Assembly: GCF_016625195.1 (NCBI RefSeq) | Contig: NZ_JACVUP010000004.1 | Span: 62,001-126,000 of the forward strand | Direction of reading: 5' to 3' | Length of the DNA stretch: 64,000 nt | DNA from: Erwinia sp. S63 | GTDB taxonomy: Bacteria; Pseudomonadota; Gammaproteobacteria; Enterobacterales; Enterobacteriaceae | Shown here: piece by piece, positions 9,237 to 17,147 of the stretch | How positions within the stretch are numbered: the stretch's first letter is position 1 | Layout of the letters: every line of letters starts with the position of its first letter | Notes under the pieces: generated by a model | Databases searched by the model: none | Seen by the model: only the letters and a program-made list of their open reading frames with translations | What the model was told of the DNA's origin: nothing | Position numbers and translations under genes: made by a program

Positions 9237-10628
9237 ATGAGTGTCGTTATTGCCCTCGCTGCGCTTGGGTTGCTGATGTTAGCCGCCTATCGCGGCTATA
9301 GCGTAATTTTGTTCGCCCCGATTGCCGCGCTGTTAGCGGTGCTGTTAACCGAACCGGCTGCGGTCGCGCCGGTGTTTAGCGGTCTGTTTATGGAAAAGAT
9401 GGTGGGCTTTGTGAAGCTCTACTTCCCGGTGTTTCTGCTGGGTGCCATCTTTGGCAAGTTGATTGAGCTATCCGGCTTCTCACGCTCGATCGTCACGGCG
9501 GCCATTGCGCTGCTGGGGCGCCGCCATGCCATCCCGGTGATTGTGCTGGTGTGCGCACTGCTGACGTACGGCGGCGTGTCGCTGTTTGTAGTGGCCTTTG
9601 CCGTTTATCCGTTTGCCGCAGAACTGTTTCGTCAGAGCAATATCCCTAAACGTTTGATTCCCGCCACGGTGGCGCTCGGTGCGTTCTCCTTCACCATGGA
9701 TGCACTGCCCGGCACGCCACAAATCCAGAACATCATTCCCGGCAGTTTCTTCGGCACTAACGCCTGGGCTGCGCCGTGGCTGGGACTGATCGGATCGCTG
9801 TTTATTATTGTGGTGGGCTTGCTGTGGCTGGATCGGCAACGCCGTCGGGCACAGGCCAACCAGGAACCCTATGGCACTAACCTGAAGAATGAGCCAGAAA
9901 CGGCGGAAGATATCCGTTTGCCGCATCCGCTGATCGCCATTCTGCCGCTGATTCTGGTCGGGGTACTCAATCTCTGCTTCACGTGGTGGATTCCGTCGTG
10001 GTACGGCGCTCAGAGCAGCGTCACGCTACCGGGAAATCCCACGCCGATCCTCACCGATATTAAGAAAACCACCGCGATTTGGGCAGTACAGGCGGCGCTG
10101 CTCAGCGGCATTCTGGTGGTGCTGATTTTTGGCTGGCGCAACATTCGCGGTCGTCTGGCAGAAGGCAGTCGTACGGCGGTCGCCGGTGCGTTACTGGCGG
10201 CGATGAATACTGCATCTGAATACGGTTTTGGTGCGGTAATCGCCGCGTTGCCGGGCTTTGTCGTGCTGTCTGGCGTGCTGCAGGCGATTCCCAACCCGCT
10301 GCTCAAAGAAGCGATCAGTATTACCGTGCTGGCGGGGATCACCGGTTCGGCATCGGGCGGGATGAGTATTGCGCTGGCAGCGATGGCAGAACACTTCGTG
10401 CAGGCGGCGCAGGCCACGGGGATTCCGATGGAAGTGCTACACCGTGTGGCGGCGATGGCCAGCGGCGGGATGGACACACTGCCGCACAACGGCGCCGTGA
10501 TCACCTTGCTGGCGATCACGGGGTTAACGCATAAAGAAGCGTATGGTGGCATCTTCGCCATCACCATTATCAAAAGTCTGGCCGTGCTGTTTGTGATTGG
10601 GGTGTTTTACCTCACCGGCATTGTCTGA
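9237..10628 (+). CDS. GntP-family permease, probable 3-hydroxybutyrate/acetoacetate uptake
   Basis: Inner-membrane transporter of 463 aa with about 12-13 hydrophobic segments. The GntP family (gluconate and related hydroxy acids) is indicated by the opening VVIALAALGLLMLAAYRGYSVILFAPIAALLAVLL and the conserved loop GGMDTLPHNGAVITLLAITGLTHKEAYGG. It follows the thiolase by 66 bp and precedes the dehydrogenase by 14 bp, so the substrate is probably (R)-3-hydroxybutyrate or acetoacetate (inference from operon). A purine-rich AATAAGGAAG upstream serves as the ribosome binding site. Confidence 0.88.
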   Translation: MSVVIALAALGLLMLAAYRGYSVILFAPIAALLAVLLTEPAAVAPVFSGLFMEKMVGFVKLYFPVFLLGAIFGKLIELSGFSRSIVTAAIALLGRRHAIPVIVLVCALLTYGGVSLFVVAFAVYPFAAELFRQSNIPKRLIPATVALGAFSFTMDALPGTPQIQNIIPGSFFGTNAWAAPWLGLIGSLFIIVVGLLWLDRQRRRAQANQEPYGTNLKNEPETAEDIRLPHPLIAILPLILVGVLNLCFTWWIPSWYGAQSSVTLPGNPTPILTDIKKTTAIWAVQAALLSGILVVLIFGWRNIRGRLAEGSRTAVAGALLAAMNTASEYGFGAVIAALPGFVVLSGVLQAIPNPLLKEAISITVLAGITGSASGGMSIALAAMAEHFVQAAQATGIPMEVLHRVAAMASGGMDTLPHNGAVITLLAITGLTHKEAYGGIFAITIIKSLAVLFVIGVFYLTGIV

Positions 10629-10642
10629 AGGAGGATGAATCG

Positions 10643-11413
10643 ATGCAATTAGCGGGAAAAGTGGCACTGGTGACCGGATCCACCAGCGGTATTGGATTAG
10701 GTATCGCGGAGCAACTGGCACTGGAGGGAGCGACAGTGATACTCAACGGTTTTGGCGAAGTGGAACACGCGAAAGCGATTATCGCGGCCACCGGGGCAAC
10801 AGTGGATTATCACGCGGCAGACATGTCCGATCCGCAGCAAATCGCCGCGATGATTGAGTGGGCAGAGGCGCAATATGGTGCGGTAGATATTCTGGTGAAC
10901 AACGCCGGTATTCAGTACACCGCGCCGGTGGAATCTTTCCCTGTAGAGAAGTGGGATGCGATTATTGCCATCAACCTCTCCTCGGTGTTCCACACCAGTC
11001 GCGCCGTTTTACCCGGCATGCAGGCACGTCACTGGGGGCGCATCATTAATATTGCCTCCGTGCATGGACTGGTGGCATCGAAAGAGAAAGCCGCCTATGT
11101 CGCTGCGAAGCATGGGGTGGTAGGGCTGACAAAAGTGATTGCGCTGGAGAACGCGCAATCACCGATCACCTGCAACGCCATCTGTCCGGGCTGGGTGTTG
11201 ACGCCGCTGGTGCAACAGCAGATCGATAAACGCATTGCGGCCGGCGAAGATGCCGAAAGCGCGCGCCTGGCGTTATTGTCAGAGAAACAGCCTGCTCAGG
11301 CGTTTGTTACGCCAGAGCAGTTGGGAGCACTGGTGCTGTTTCTGTGTAGTGAAGGTGGTGCGCAGGTACGCGGTGCCGCCTGGAACATGGATGGCGGTTG
11401 GCTGGCGCAGTAA
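10643..11413 (+). CDS. bdhA: 3-hydroxybutyrate dehydrogenase (SDR family)
   Basis: NAD-dependent oxidation of (R)-3-hydroxybutyrate to acetoacetate. 256 aa. Short-chain dehydrogenase motifs in order: TGSTSGIGLGIA cofactor loop near residue 10, NNAGIQYTAPVE near 87, catalytic Ser in IINIASVHGLVAS near 139 and YVAAKHG (Tyr/Lys) near 152. The IQYTAPVE and SVHGLVAS stretches are characteristic of 3-hydroxybutyrate dehydrogenases within the SDR group. Last gene of the operon; with the permease, CoA-transferase and thiolase it gives a full route from external 3-hydroxybutyrate to acetyl-CoA. Confidence 0.92.
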   Translation: MQLAGKVALVTGSTSGIGLGIAEQLALEGATVILNGFGEVEHAKAIIAATGATVDYHAADMSDPQQIAAMIEWAEAQYGAVDILVNNAGIQYTAPVESFPVEKWDAIIAINLSSVFHTSRAVLPGMQARHWGRIINIASVHGLVASKEKAAYVAAKHGVVGLTKVIALENAQSPITCNAICPGWVLTPLVQQQIDKRIAAGEDAESARLALLSEKQPAQAFVTPEQLGALVLFLCSEGGAQVRGAAWNMDGGWLAQ

Positions 11414-11425
11414 CGCGTGGTGCCG

Positions 11426-11719
11426 TTACTTCGCCAACCACTGTTGGATCAGTGCTAATGCATATGGCTCTGAACTCACGACCTGATGCTGAATGCCAAA
11501 TAGCTTGCGCATTTTGACCAGTTTTTCACAGCGTTGTGCATCGGATTCAATACTGATCATGCCGCGGCAAATTTGACTGAGAGTTTTGCGATGCTGAATC
11601 AGCCAGCGGCTACGTCGCTCGCGATCGGCATCGCTCTCATCAACGCGCATATGGTCGTAAACCATCACAAAAGGCTCGCCTTGATCCATTAACTGTTGAG
11701 CATTAAAACTTTGATACAT
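11426..11719 (-). CDS. Small STAS/SpoIIAA-like hypothetical protein
   Basis: 97 aa, convergent with the dehydrogenase gene (12 bp gap). The layout (PFVMVYDHMRVDESDADRERRSRWLIQHRKTL, then a variable middle, then a short C-terminal ...ALALIQQWLAK) resembles short free-standing SpoIIAA/STAS-like proteins of about 100-130 aa that often sit by PAAR/type VI secretion genes. No catalytic motif was seen. Function unknown; the family suggestion is by pattern only and should be treated as tentative. It marks the left edge of the compositionally distinct 11.4-14.2 kb segment. Confidence 0.55.
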   Translation of the reverse strand: MYQSFNAQQLMDQGEPFVMVYDHMRVDESDADRERRSRWLIQHRKTLSQICRGMISIESDAQRCEKLVKMRKLFGIQHQVVSSEPYALALIQQWLAK

Positions 11720-11810
11720 ATCGTACTTATGTCAAATTAAGTTATCCAAAAAGATAATAACCCATGTAAACTATGTGTGATTTTTGTTCATTCAATTCAT
11801 AGGATTACAT

Positions 11811-12197
11811 ATGGAACGTGAAAAGGAAGTTAAAGCGATTGAAGTAAAACTGATAGCGATAAGCGGCGGTAAAACTAAACTGGGTGGTATATTAAATGGA
11901 ACCTGTGGAATTTCATGCCATGGCATCTCAGCCGTTTTAGAAGGGAATTTCGTTGAATACCAAGATGGGTCTCAAGCCACAGTTCTTCGCGATGAATCAA
12001 CAACACTGGCGCAGCATGATGAGCATGGCAATAGCCTCACCGTAGCGGCCACTGGAACTATGCTTTCAAATGGCGACATGATAACTGATGCCGGCCAGCA
12101 GAACCTGGGTACGGTGATTTTCAGCAATCACACATCAGGTGTTTATGAGTTCGATGAGTCTGACATAGCAAAAATGAAGGCAGAGGGATTGCTATGA
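11811..12197 (+). CDS. Hypothetical protein preceding PAAR gene
   Basis: 128 aa from ATG 11811, chosen for AGGA 6 nt upstream; an in-frame TTG at 11784 lacks a ribosome site. The sequence is glycine- and polar-rich with a Cys pair (LNGTCGISCHG), a repeated GG pattern (SGGKTKLGGILNG) and GTMLSNGDMITDAGQQNLG, suggestive of a small all-beta protein. The gene overlaps the PAAR start by 4 nt (ATGA), so the two are coupled. Could be a PAAR-like cap, adaptor or chaperone for the downstream effector; I do not recognise a named family. Confidence 0.6.
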   Translation: MEREKEVKAIEVKLIAISGGKTKLGGILNGTCGISCHGISAVLEGNFVEYQDGSQATVLRDESTTLAQHDEHGNSLTVAATGTMLSNGDMITDAGQQNLGTVIFSNHTSGVYEFDESDIAKMKAEGLL

Positions 12198-12742
12198 GTA
12201 TGCTCCCTGGTATTTGGACGGGAGATACAACTACTCATGGTGGAGATTTAGTTGAAGGTGAACCAACGTTTACTTATGGAAATAAAGCTTCTGCTGTGTT
12301 AGTTGGTCATAAATTTTGGTGTCCTAAATGTTATTGCTGGTCAGTATTTGTTGAGGGTGAGCAAAGCTACACTGTTGATGGTCGGGCTAAAGTCTTACAA
12401 GGACATAAAGCTTCATGCGGTGCTTCTGCCATTCACACACAAGGATTTCATTATCATGTAGTAACGACTGGAAGCTCAAAATCACCTCAACAACAATCGA
12501 CTCAACTAATTGCTAATGAAGTCGATAAAAATAAGTCATCTGGTGATTATTATCATAAATTTTACATTGATTACCACGGCAATGGGAGTTTAAAATATGT
12601 TGTTTTGTCCGACGATAAAGTATTAGAACAAGGAACAGTATCATCCATTAAAGACTTTGCTATTGGCAGTGCATCACATGTAAGAACTGATAAGCCTGAA
12701 AAAATAACCCTCGCTATAACTCCACCTCGGTTAAAAATATAA
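12194..12742 (+). CDS. PAAR-domain protein (type VI secretion spike tip)
   Basis: 182 aa. N-terminal PAAR pattern: GDTTTHGGDLVEGEP, VGHKFWCPKCYCWSVFVEG, then DGRAKVLQGHKASCGASAI; the HGG, Cys and His residues correspond to the metal-coordinating tip of PAAR proteins that sharpen the VgrG spike. The remaining about 90 residues (from FHYHVVTTG) form a polar C-terminal extension ending KITLAITPPRLKI, possibly an adaptor to the next protein. Base composition is noticeably more AT-rich than neighbours. No VgrG, Hcp or sheath gene lies in the window, so this is an orphan cassette that would depend on a secretion system elsewhere. Confidence 0.8.
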   Translation: MSMLPGIWTGDTTTHGGDLVEGEPTFTYGNKASAVLVGHKFWCPKCYCWSVFVEGEQSYTVDGRAKVLQGHKASCGASAIHTQGFHYHVVTTGSSKSPQQQSTQLIANEVDKNKSSGDYYHKFYIDYHGNGSLKYVVLSDDKVLEQGTVSSIKDFAIGSASHVRTDKPEKITLAITPPRLKI

Positions 12743-12755
12743 AAAAGGATCTTTT

Positions 12756-13718
12756 ATGGGAGTGAAAAACCCCTACGCAGGTTTTAATAGCCGTACAGTA
12801 ACTCAAGATACATACATTGTAAGAGAGTTAGAAAAAACTCGTTACTTAGATAAAGGAAATTATTCTATAATTACAATCGAACCTATTACCATACAGCAGA
12901 TCCCCAAAGCTATGTCACGAATGGGTTGGAAGCGCTCTGCTTCGTTTATGACCCGATGGCTAAATTCCCCTGCCTGGAAATGTCCTGAATCATGGAAGGA
13001 CGGAAGGGAGTTGCCAGAAGGTATGTATATTCCAGATCAGCATTGTGATGATACGACGATAAAGATGTCTTGGTTGATCGGCTACCCTAGGGTAGCTAAT
13101 GCTGTGACTAAACTTCTCAATGAAAGAGCACTATCACCTGCGGCACTAAAAATGACGGCCAAAAGGCTTAAGCGTCTCGGATGGGATGGGTGTGGCGCAT
13201 ATACCTTTGGGCGAAAGAATATTCTTGGTCGGCCTTCTATGTCTGCGAGGGAGTTAGAGCAAAATTACCAAAATAATTACCTTGGGGTAGGAGATAATTT
13301 TACTCTTCATCTAATGTGGGACACCTTAGATGATGTATTTGGTTCTCTTGGGACATTCAGTTTGAAGGTGGGAGTAATAGGAACGGCCTATAGTGATTCA
13401 TCTAAGAATGTATTTTTTGAACCATCATATGCAGGAGTCTATGTAAAAGATTTCTATGATTTCAATAATGATAATGGCTGGGATCAACCCCTTGGTGTGT
13501 GGACTGAGGATGGAATTTTAACCAGGGGCCAAAGTGTGATCAGTATACCCAATATTAAAACTATTACTCTAAATAAAAAGACAATGAAATGTGCCTACGT
13601 GTTTAATTCTGATTTTTTAAAGTACAGAGATAAAACGGGGCGGGGAGGAGATTTTATCGTTTTTTCTGATGTATACTGGGTGAGGTTAAGTGGAGTGTAT
13701 CCTTTGCCCTGGGGTTAA
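12756..13718 (+). CDS. DUF6402-like protein, candidate type VI cargo
   Basis: 320 aa, 13 bp after the PAAR gene and preceded by AAAAGGATC as ribosome site. The region IQQIPKAMSRMGWKRSASFMTRWLNSPAW followed by DTLDDVFGSLGTFSLKVGVIGTAY and a C-terminal FIVFSDVYWVRLSG recalls DUF6402 proteins that accompany PAAR genes. No known nuclease, lipase or amidase motif is visible and there is no signal peptide. The PAAR partner suggests it is delivered by the type VI apparatus, but whether it is toxic is unknown. AT-rich relative to the core genes, consistent with horizontal acquisition. A hairpin follows its stop. Confidence 0.65.
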   Translation: MGVKNPYAGFNSRTVTQDTYIVRELEKTRYLDKGNYSIITIEPITIQQIPKAMSRMGWKRSASFMTRWLNSPAWKCPESWKDGRELPEGMYIPDQHCDDTTIKMSWLIGYPRVANAVTKLLNERALSPAALKMTAKRLKRLGWDGCGAYTFGRKNILGRPSMSARELEQNYQNNYLGVGDNFTLHLMWDTLDDVFGSLGTFSLKVGVIGTAYSDSSKNVFFEPSYAGVYVKDFYDFNNDNGWDQPLGVWTEDGILTRGQSVISIPNIKTITLNKKTMKCAYVFNSDFLKYRDKTGRGGDFIVFSDVYWVRLSGVYPLPWG

Positions 13719-13726
13719 GGATTTGG

Positions 13727-13743
13727 CCTCCTTAAAAAGGAGG
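13727..13743. terminator. Hairpin between convergent effector and membrane-protein genes
   Basis: CCTCCTT (13727-13733), loop AAA, AAGGAGG (13737-13743): a perfect 7-bp stem, followed by GTCTGTGTTTTA on the plus strand. T-tract is weak and delayed, so termination is probable rather than certain. It lies 9 bp after the DUF6402-like gene stop. Confidence 0.5.
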
Positions 13744-13752
13744 GTCTGTGTT

Positions 13753-14118
13753 TTATCCGAAATTATAAATCACCAATCCGCATGTTAAGTATCCAAATAA
13801 AAGGCTTGTCAAATATCTTAATCTTAATTCTTTAATAGAGTAAGAAGTGAAAAAATAGAAAACTAGCATGCTAAGGCACAGGGTGCCTGAAAAACAAATA
13901 GTGAAAAATACACCCCATCCAGGCATATTCCCCCTATATGGATTGATTAGGTCATATGTGTAAGGTGGAAGTAAAATCTGACCAATCAGAAAGACTGATA
14001 GATATCCATATCTAAAGCGCCGGAGCTTGATACTAAATCTGGCTACTTCAGCACCCAGGAACGCTGCTATTGAGCCTGATGAAATAGCAATTGCATAAGG
14101 AACTGCATTATGAGGCAT
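13753..14118 (-). CDS. Small multi-spanning membrane protein (candidate immunity protein)
   Basis: 121 aa with about four hydrophobic segments (SSGSIAAFLGAEVA, YGYLSVFLIGQILL, WGVFFTICFSGTLCLSMLVFYFF, YLTSLLFGYLTCGLVIYNFG). Convergent with the DUF6402-like gene and sharing its AT-rich composition, so probably arrived with the cassette. An inner-membrane immunity function would fit a membrane- or periplasm-acting effector, but immunity genes usually lie downstream on the same strand; the opposite orientation makes this only a suggestion. No named family recognised. Confidence 0.55.
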   Translation of the reverse strand: MPHNAVPYAIAISSGSIAAFLGAEVARFSIKLRRFRYGYLSVFLIGQILLPPYTYDLINPYRGNMPGWGVFFTICFSGTLCLSMLVFYFFTSYSIKELRLRYLTSLLFGYLTCGLVIYNFG

Positions 14119-14206
14119 ATGTCCAAATCCCTTTCTGACAGTGTGGTTTTATAATACTGGTCATCCTACTACAAAATTCTCTAAAACAGAGGTTTCAACA
14201 TCGTTT

Positions 14207-14863
14207 TTAGTGCGGCTTTATCCACGCGGCAATACACTCTTTCATCACGCGCAGGCGTTCATCCAGCGCCGCTTTGGCACTGAGATCCTGCTGATAGATA
14301 ATCGACAGCGTTGACTGATTGATCAAATAGAAAAAGCCCAGCGCGGAGATATTGATGTTGAGTTGCATCACGTCGATATCCTCGCGCACGTTTCCTTCGA
14401 CGCGTCCTCGTTGCAGCAATTGCTGAGTGATACTGCTCCAGCTCTGATTAATCTGCACGGTGATGTCAGAATCTTTGAGATGCCGCGCCTTGAGCTGATT
14501 TTCGCTGTTGAGCAGGCGAATGAATTCGGGATTTTTCAGGTAATAGTGCCAGGTGAACTCCACCAGCTGCAAAATAGCCTGATCGGCGGGGAGGTGATCG
14601 AGCTTTAACGCTGCTTCCTGCTCGCGAATGTCACGATAGGCTTCTTCCAGCACGCGGGTAAACAGAATGTCTTTGTTAGTGAAGTAGTAGTAAATGAGTT
14701 GCTTATTGGCATGAGCGCGTTCGGCGATGCTATCAACGCGTGCACCGTCGAATCCTTTCTCAGCGAACTCTGCGCGCGCGGCCATCAGTATCCGCACCTG
14801 CTTATCCGTTACATCCTCAATGTTACTCGCGACACGATCAACCAAAGCAGAACCCTCACACAT
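14207..14863 (-). CDS. TetR-family repressor
   Basis: 218 aa if started at the ATG at 14861-14863. An upstream ATG at 14879-14881 is overlapped by a TATAAT (-10-like) on the same strand, which argues for the inner start. N-terminal TetR HTH: ILMAARAEFAEKGFDGARVDSIAERAHANKQLIYYYFTNKDILFTRVLEEAY. The C-terminal ligand-binding domain is of the type found in sugar/aromatic repressors with VEFTWHYYLKNPEFIRLLNSEN. Divergent from the Gfo/Idh sugar operon; two matching operator-like sequences lie between the genes, so it most likely represses that operon and itself. Confidence 0.9.
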   Translation of the reverse strand: MCEGSALVDRVASNIEDVTDKQVRILMAARAEFAEKGFDGARVDSIAERAHANKQLIYYYFTNKDILFTRVLEEAYRDIREQEAALKLDHLPADQAILQLVEFTWHYYLKNPEFIRLLNSENQLKARHLKDSDITVQINQSWSSITQQLLQRGRVEGNVREDIDVMQLNINISALGFFYLINQSTLSIIYQQDLSAKAALDERLRVMKECIAAWIKPH

Positions 14864-14924
14864 CACTGTTTTTCTGAGCATTATAGTGCCCCTTTTTGCG
14901 CATAAAACAAGGGCGAAAGATTTT

Positions 14925-14938
14925 CAACTAACTAGTTG
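14925..14938. promoter_or_regulatory. TetR operator-like site 1
   Basis: CAACTAACTAGTTG, containing CAACT/AGTTG arms with 4-nt spacer. It matches 13 of 14 bases with the reverse complement of the second site at 14994-15007. It lies upstream of the TetR gene start. Confidence 0.6.
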
Positions 14939-14993
14939 GTTATGTGAATTCGATCAAAGTCAGGTCTCTTTCTGCCCACTATAGTGACGTCAT

Positions 14994-15007
14994 CAACCAG
15001 TTAGTTG
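14994..15007. promoter_or_regulatory. TetR operator-like site 2
   Basis: CAACCAGTTAGTTG; reverse complement CAACTAACTGGTTG differs from site 1 at one base. The centres of the two sites are 69 bp apart. A TATAGT hexamer at 14980-14985 just upstream could be the -10 of the sugar operon, in which case the site would cover its start point. Confidence 0.6.
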
Positions 15008-15092
15008 ATTGATTATGAATCAGCGAACGCTGAAGCGTTGAAATAGATTTTGAGCGTGTTACTTCCATCACAAACGACTTTGAGGTGAATAC

Positions 15093-16244
15093 ATGGCGCA
15101 GATTCCAGTGGGCATCATCATGCACGGCGTGACCGGGCGAATGGGTAAAAACCAACATCTCATCCGCTCGATTGTGCAGATTCGGCAGCAGGGCGGTGTG
15201 GCGCTGGCCAATGGCGATCGATTGATGCCCGATCCAATTCTGATTGGCCGCAACGCGGAAAAAATGGCTGCGCTGGCGCGGGAATTTGGTATCGAACGTT
15301 GGGGAACCAAGATTGATGAAGCACTGAATAATCCGCATGACATCATCTTTTTTGATGCCGCCACCACCCAGGCACGTCCGGCGTTGCTGAAGAAAGCCAT
15401 CAGCAAGGGGAAACACGTTTATTCGGAAAAGCCGGTAGCGATGGGGCTGGATGATGCGCTGGATCTATACCATTTCGCACAAGAAAAAGGCGTGTGTCAC
15501 GGCGTGGTGCAGGACAAGCTGTGGCTGCCGGGTCTGCAAAAGCTGCGTTTGCTCAATGAATCCGGCTTCTTTGGTCGCGTGTTATCGGTGCGCGGTGAAT
15601 TTGGTTACTGGGTATTTGAAGGCGATCGCCAACCGGCCCAGCGCCCATCGTGGAACTACCGCAGCGAAGATGGCGGCGGCATTATCCTCGACATGATTTG
15701 CCACTGGCGCTACGTCATCGACAACCTGTTCGGTGAAATCAAAAGCCTGAGCTGCATCGGCGCAACCCACATTCCACAGCGCTGGGATGAACAGCAGCAA
15801 CCTTATGACGCCACGGCGGATGATGCGGTGTACGCCACCTTTGAACTGCACAACGGCGCGATTGTACAAATCAACAGCTCCTGGTGCGTGCGCGTGCGCC
15901 GCGATGATCTGGTGACATTCCAGGTGGATGGCGTGAAGGGTTCTGCGGTGGCTGGCCTTAGCGATTGCTTTACGCAGGCTAGCGTCAATACGCCGAAGCC
16001 GGTGTGGAATCCAGATATTCGTCAGACCCATAACTTCTTTGATGACTGGGCCAGCGTGCCGGATACCCAGGTCTATGACAATGCATTCAAAGTGCAGTGG
16101 GAGCTGTTTTTACGCCACGTCTGGGGCGAAGGGGAATATCGCTGGGATCTGCTGGAAGGAGCCAAAGGTCTGCAACTGGTCGATCTGGCATTGAAAAGCT
16201 GGAAAGAGCGTCGCTGGGTTGATGTGCCATCGCTGGAACGCTAA
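15093..16244 (+). CDS. Gfo/Idh/MocA-family oxidoreductase
   Basis: 383 aa, first gene of a four-gene sugar operon. N-terminal Rossmann region with an unusual glycine motif (VGIIMHGVTGRMGKNQHLIRSI) and the family hallmark YSEKPVAMGLDDAL, whose Glu-Lys-Pro binds cofactor and substrate. The substrate-domain motif GGGIILDMICHWRYVIDNLFGE carries the catalytic Asp...His pair. Probably oxidises a sugar or sugar acid hydroxyl to the keto form. It follows the TetR-controlled divergent promoter; a ribosome site TTTGAGGTG lies just upstream of the ATG. Confidence 0.88.
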   Translation: MAQIPVGIIMHGVTGRMGKNQHLIRSIVQIRQQGGVALANGDRLMPDPILIGRNAEKMAALAREFGIERWGTKIDEALNNPHDIIFFDAATTQARPALLKKAISKGKHVYSEKPVAMGLDDALDLYHFAQEKGVCHGVVQDKLWLPGLQKLRLLNESGFFGRVLSVRGEFGYWVFEGDRQPAQRPSWNYRSEDGGGIILDMICHWRYVIDNLFGEIKSLSCIGATHIPQRWDEQQQPYDATADDAVYATFELHNGAIVQINSSWCVRVRRDDLVTFQVDGVKGSAVAGLSDCFTQASVNTPKPVWNPDIRQTHNFFDDWASVPDTQVYDNAFKVQWELFLRHVWGEGEYRWDLLEGAKGLQLVDLALKSWKERRWVDVPSLER

Positions 16245-16254
16245 GGAGCCGAAC

Positions 16255-17088
16255 ATGAGTCGTCCTCATTCCGAACAACTCTCGCTTAACACTGCGACCG
16301 TGCGCCAGCAGTGGGATCTGCGGCAAATCATCGAAGGTTGTGCACGCCATGAGATTCGCGGCATTTCGCCGTGGCGCGATCAGGTGGCAAACATCGGTTT
16401 AGCTGAAGCGGCGCGGCTGATTCGTCATCACGATCTGCGGGTGAGCGGCTACTGCCGGGGGGGCATGTTTCCCGGCGTTGACCAGCAGACACGGCAGGTG
16501 ACCTTAAGCGACAACCAGCGAGCGGTGGATGAAGCGCTGGAATTGGGTGCAGAGTGTCTGGTGCTGGTGGTCGGCGGTTTGCCGCCAGGTTCGAAAGATC
16601 TGCCGGGGGCGCGCCAGCAAGTGCGTGATGGACTCAGCGCTTTGCTGGAGTACGCCCGCGCGGGCGGCATGCCGCTGGCGATTGAGCCGCTGCATCCCAT
16701 GTACGCGGCGGATCGTGCCTGCATCAACTCGCTGAAGCAGGCTAACGATCTCTGCGATGAATTGGGTGACGATGGACTGGGGATTGCCGTCGATGTCTAT
16801 CACACCTGGTGGGATGCTGAGTTTTATCAGGAAATCGCCCGTGCGGGTCTGAAACGGCTGCTGGCGTTTCATATCTGCGACTGGCTCACGCCTACGCGGG
16901 ATCTGCTGGAAGATCGCGGCATGATGGGCGATGGCGTTATCGATATCCGCGCCATGCGGGAAGCGGTAGAAGCCCAGGGTTATCGCGGACTACATGAAGT
17001 GGAAATTTTCTCCCGCCTGAACTGGTGGACTCAGGATCCAGATGAGGTGCTTAAGACCTGCAAGGCTCGCCATCTGGCGCACGGTTAA
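16255..17088 (+). CDS. Sugar phosphate isomerase/epimerase family (TIM barrel)
   Basis: 277 aa from ATG 16255 with AAGGAG upstream. AP-endonuclease-2 type TIM barrel: ALELGAECLVLVVGGLPPGSKD, LAIEPLHPMY (metal-binding Glu), GIAVDVYHTWWD (Asp/His), LAFHICDWLTP and YRGLHEVEIFSRLNWW (final metal-binding Glu). This group of enzymes isomerises keto-sugars or dehydrates/epimerises them with a divalent metal. Follows the dehydrogenase by 10 bp, so it likely acts on its keto product. Confidence 0.87.
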   Translation: MSRPHSEQLSLNTATVRQQWDLRQIIEGCARHEIRGISPWRDQVANIGLAEAARLIRHHDLRVSGYCRGGMFPGVDQQTRQVTLSDNQRAVDEALELGAECLVLVVGGLPPGSKDLPGARQQVRDGLSALLEYARAGGMPLAIEPLHPMYAADRACINSLKQANDLCDELGDDGLGIAVDVYHTWWDAEFYQEIARAGLKRLLAFHICDWLTPTRDLLEDRGMMGDGVIDIRAMREAVEAQGYRGLHEVEIFSRLNWWTQDPDEVLKTCKARHLAHG

Positions 17089-17147
17089 CCGTATCTGACA
17101 GAGCTGAAAAGCTGTTTTCGTCGGTCACAGACATTGTCGAGGAAAAG

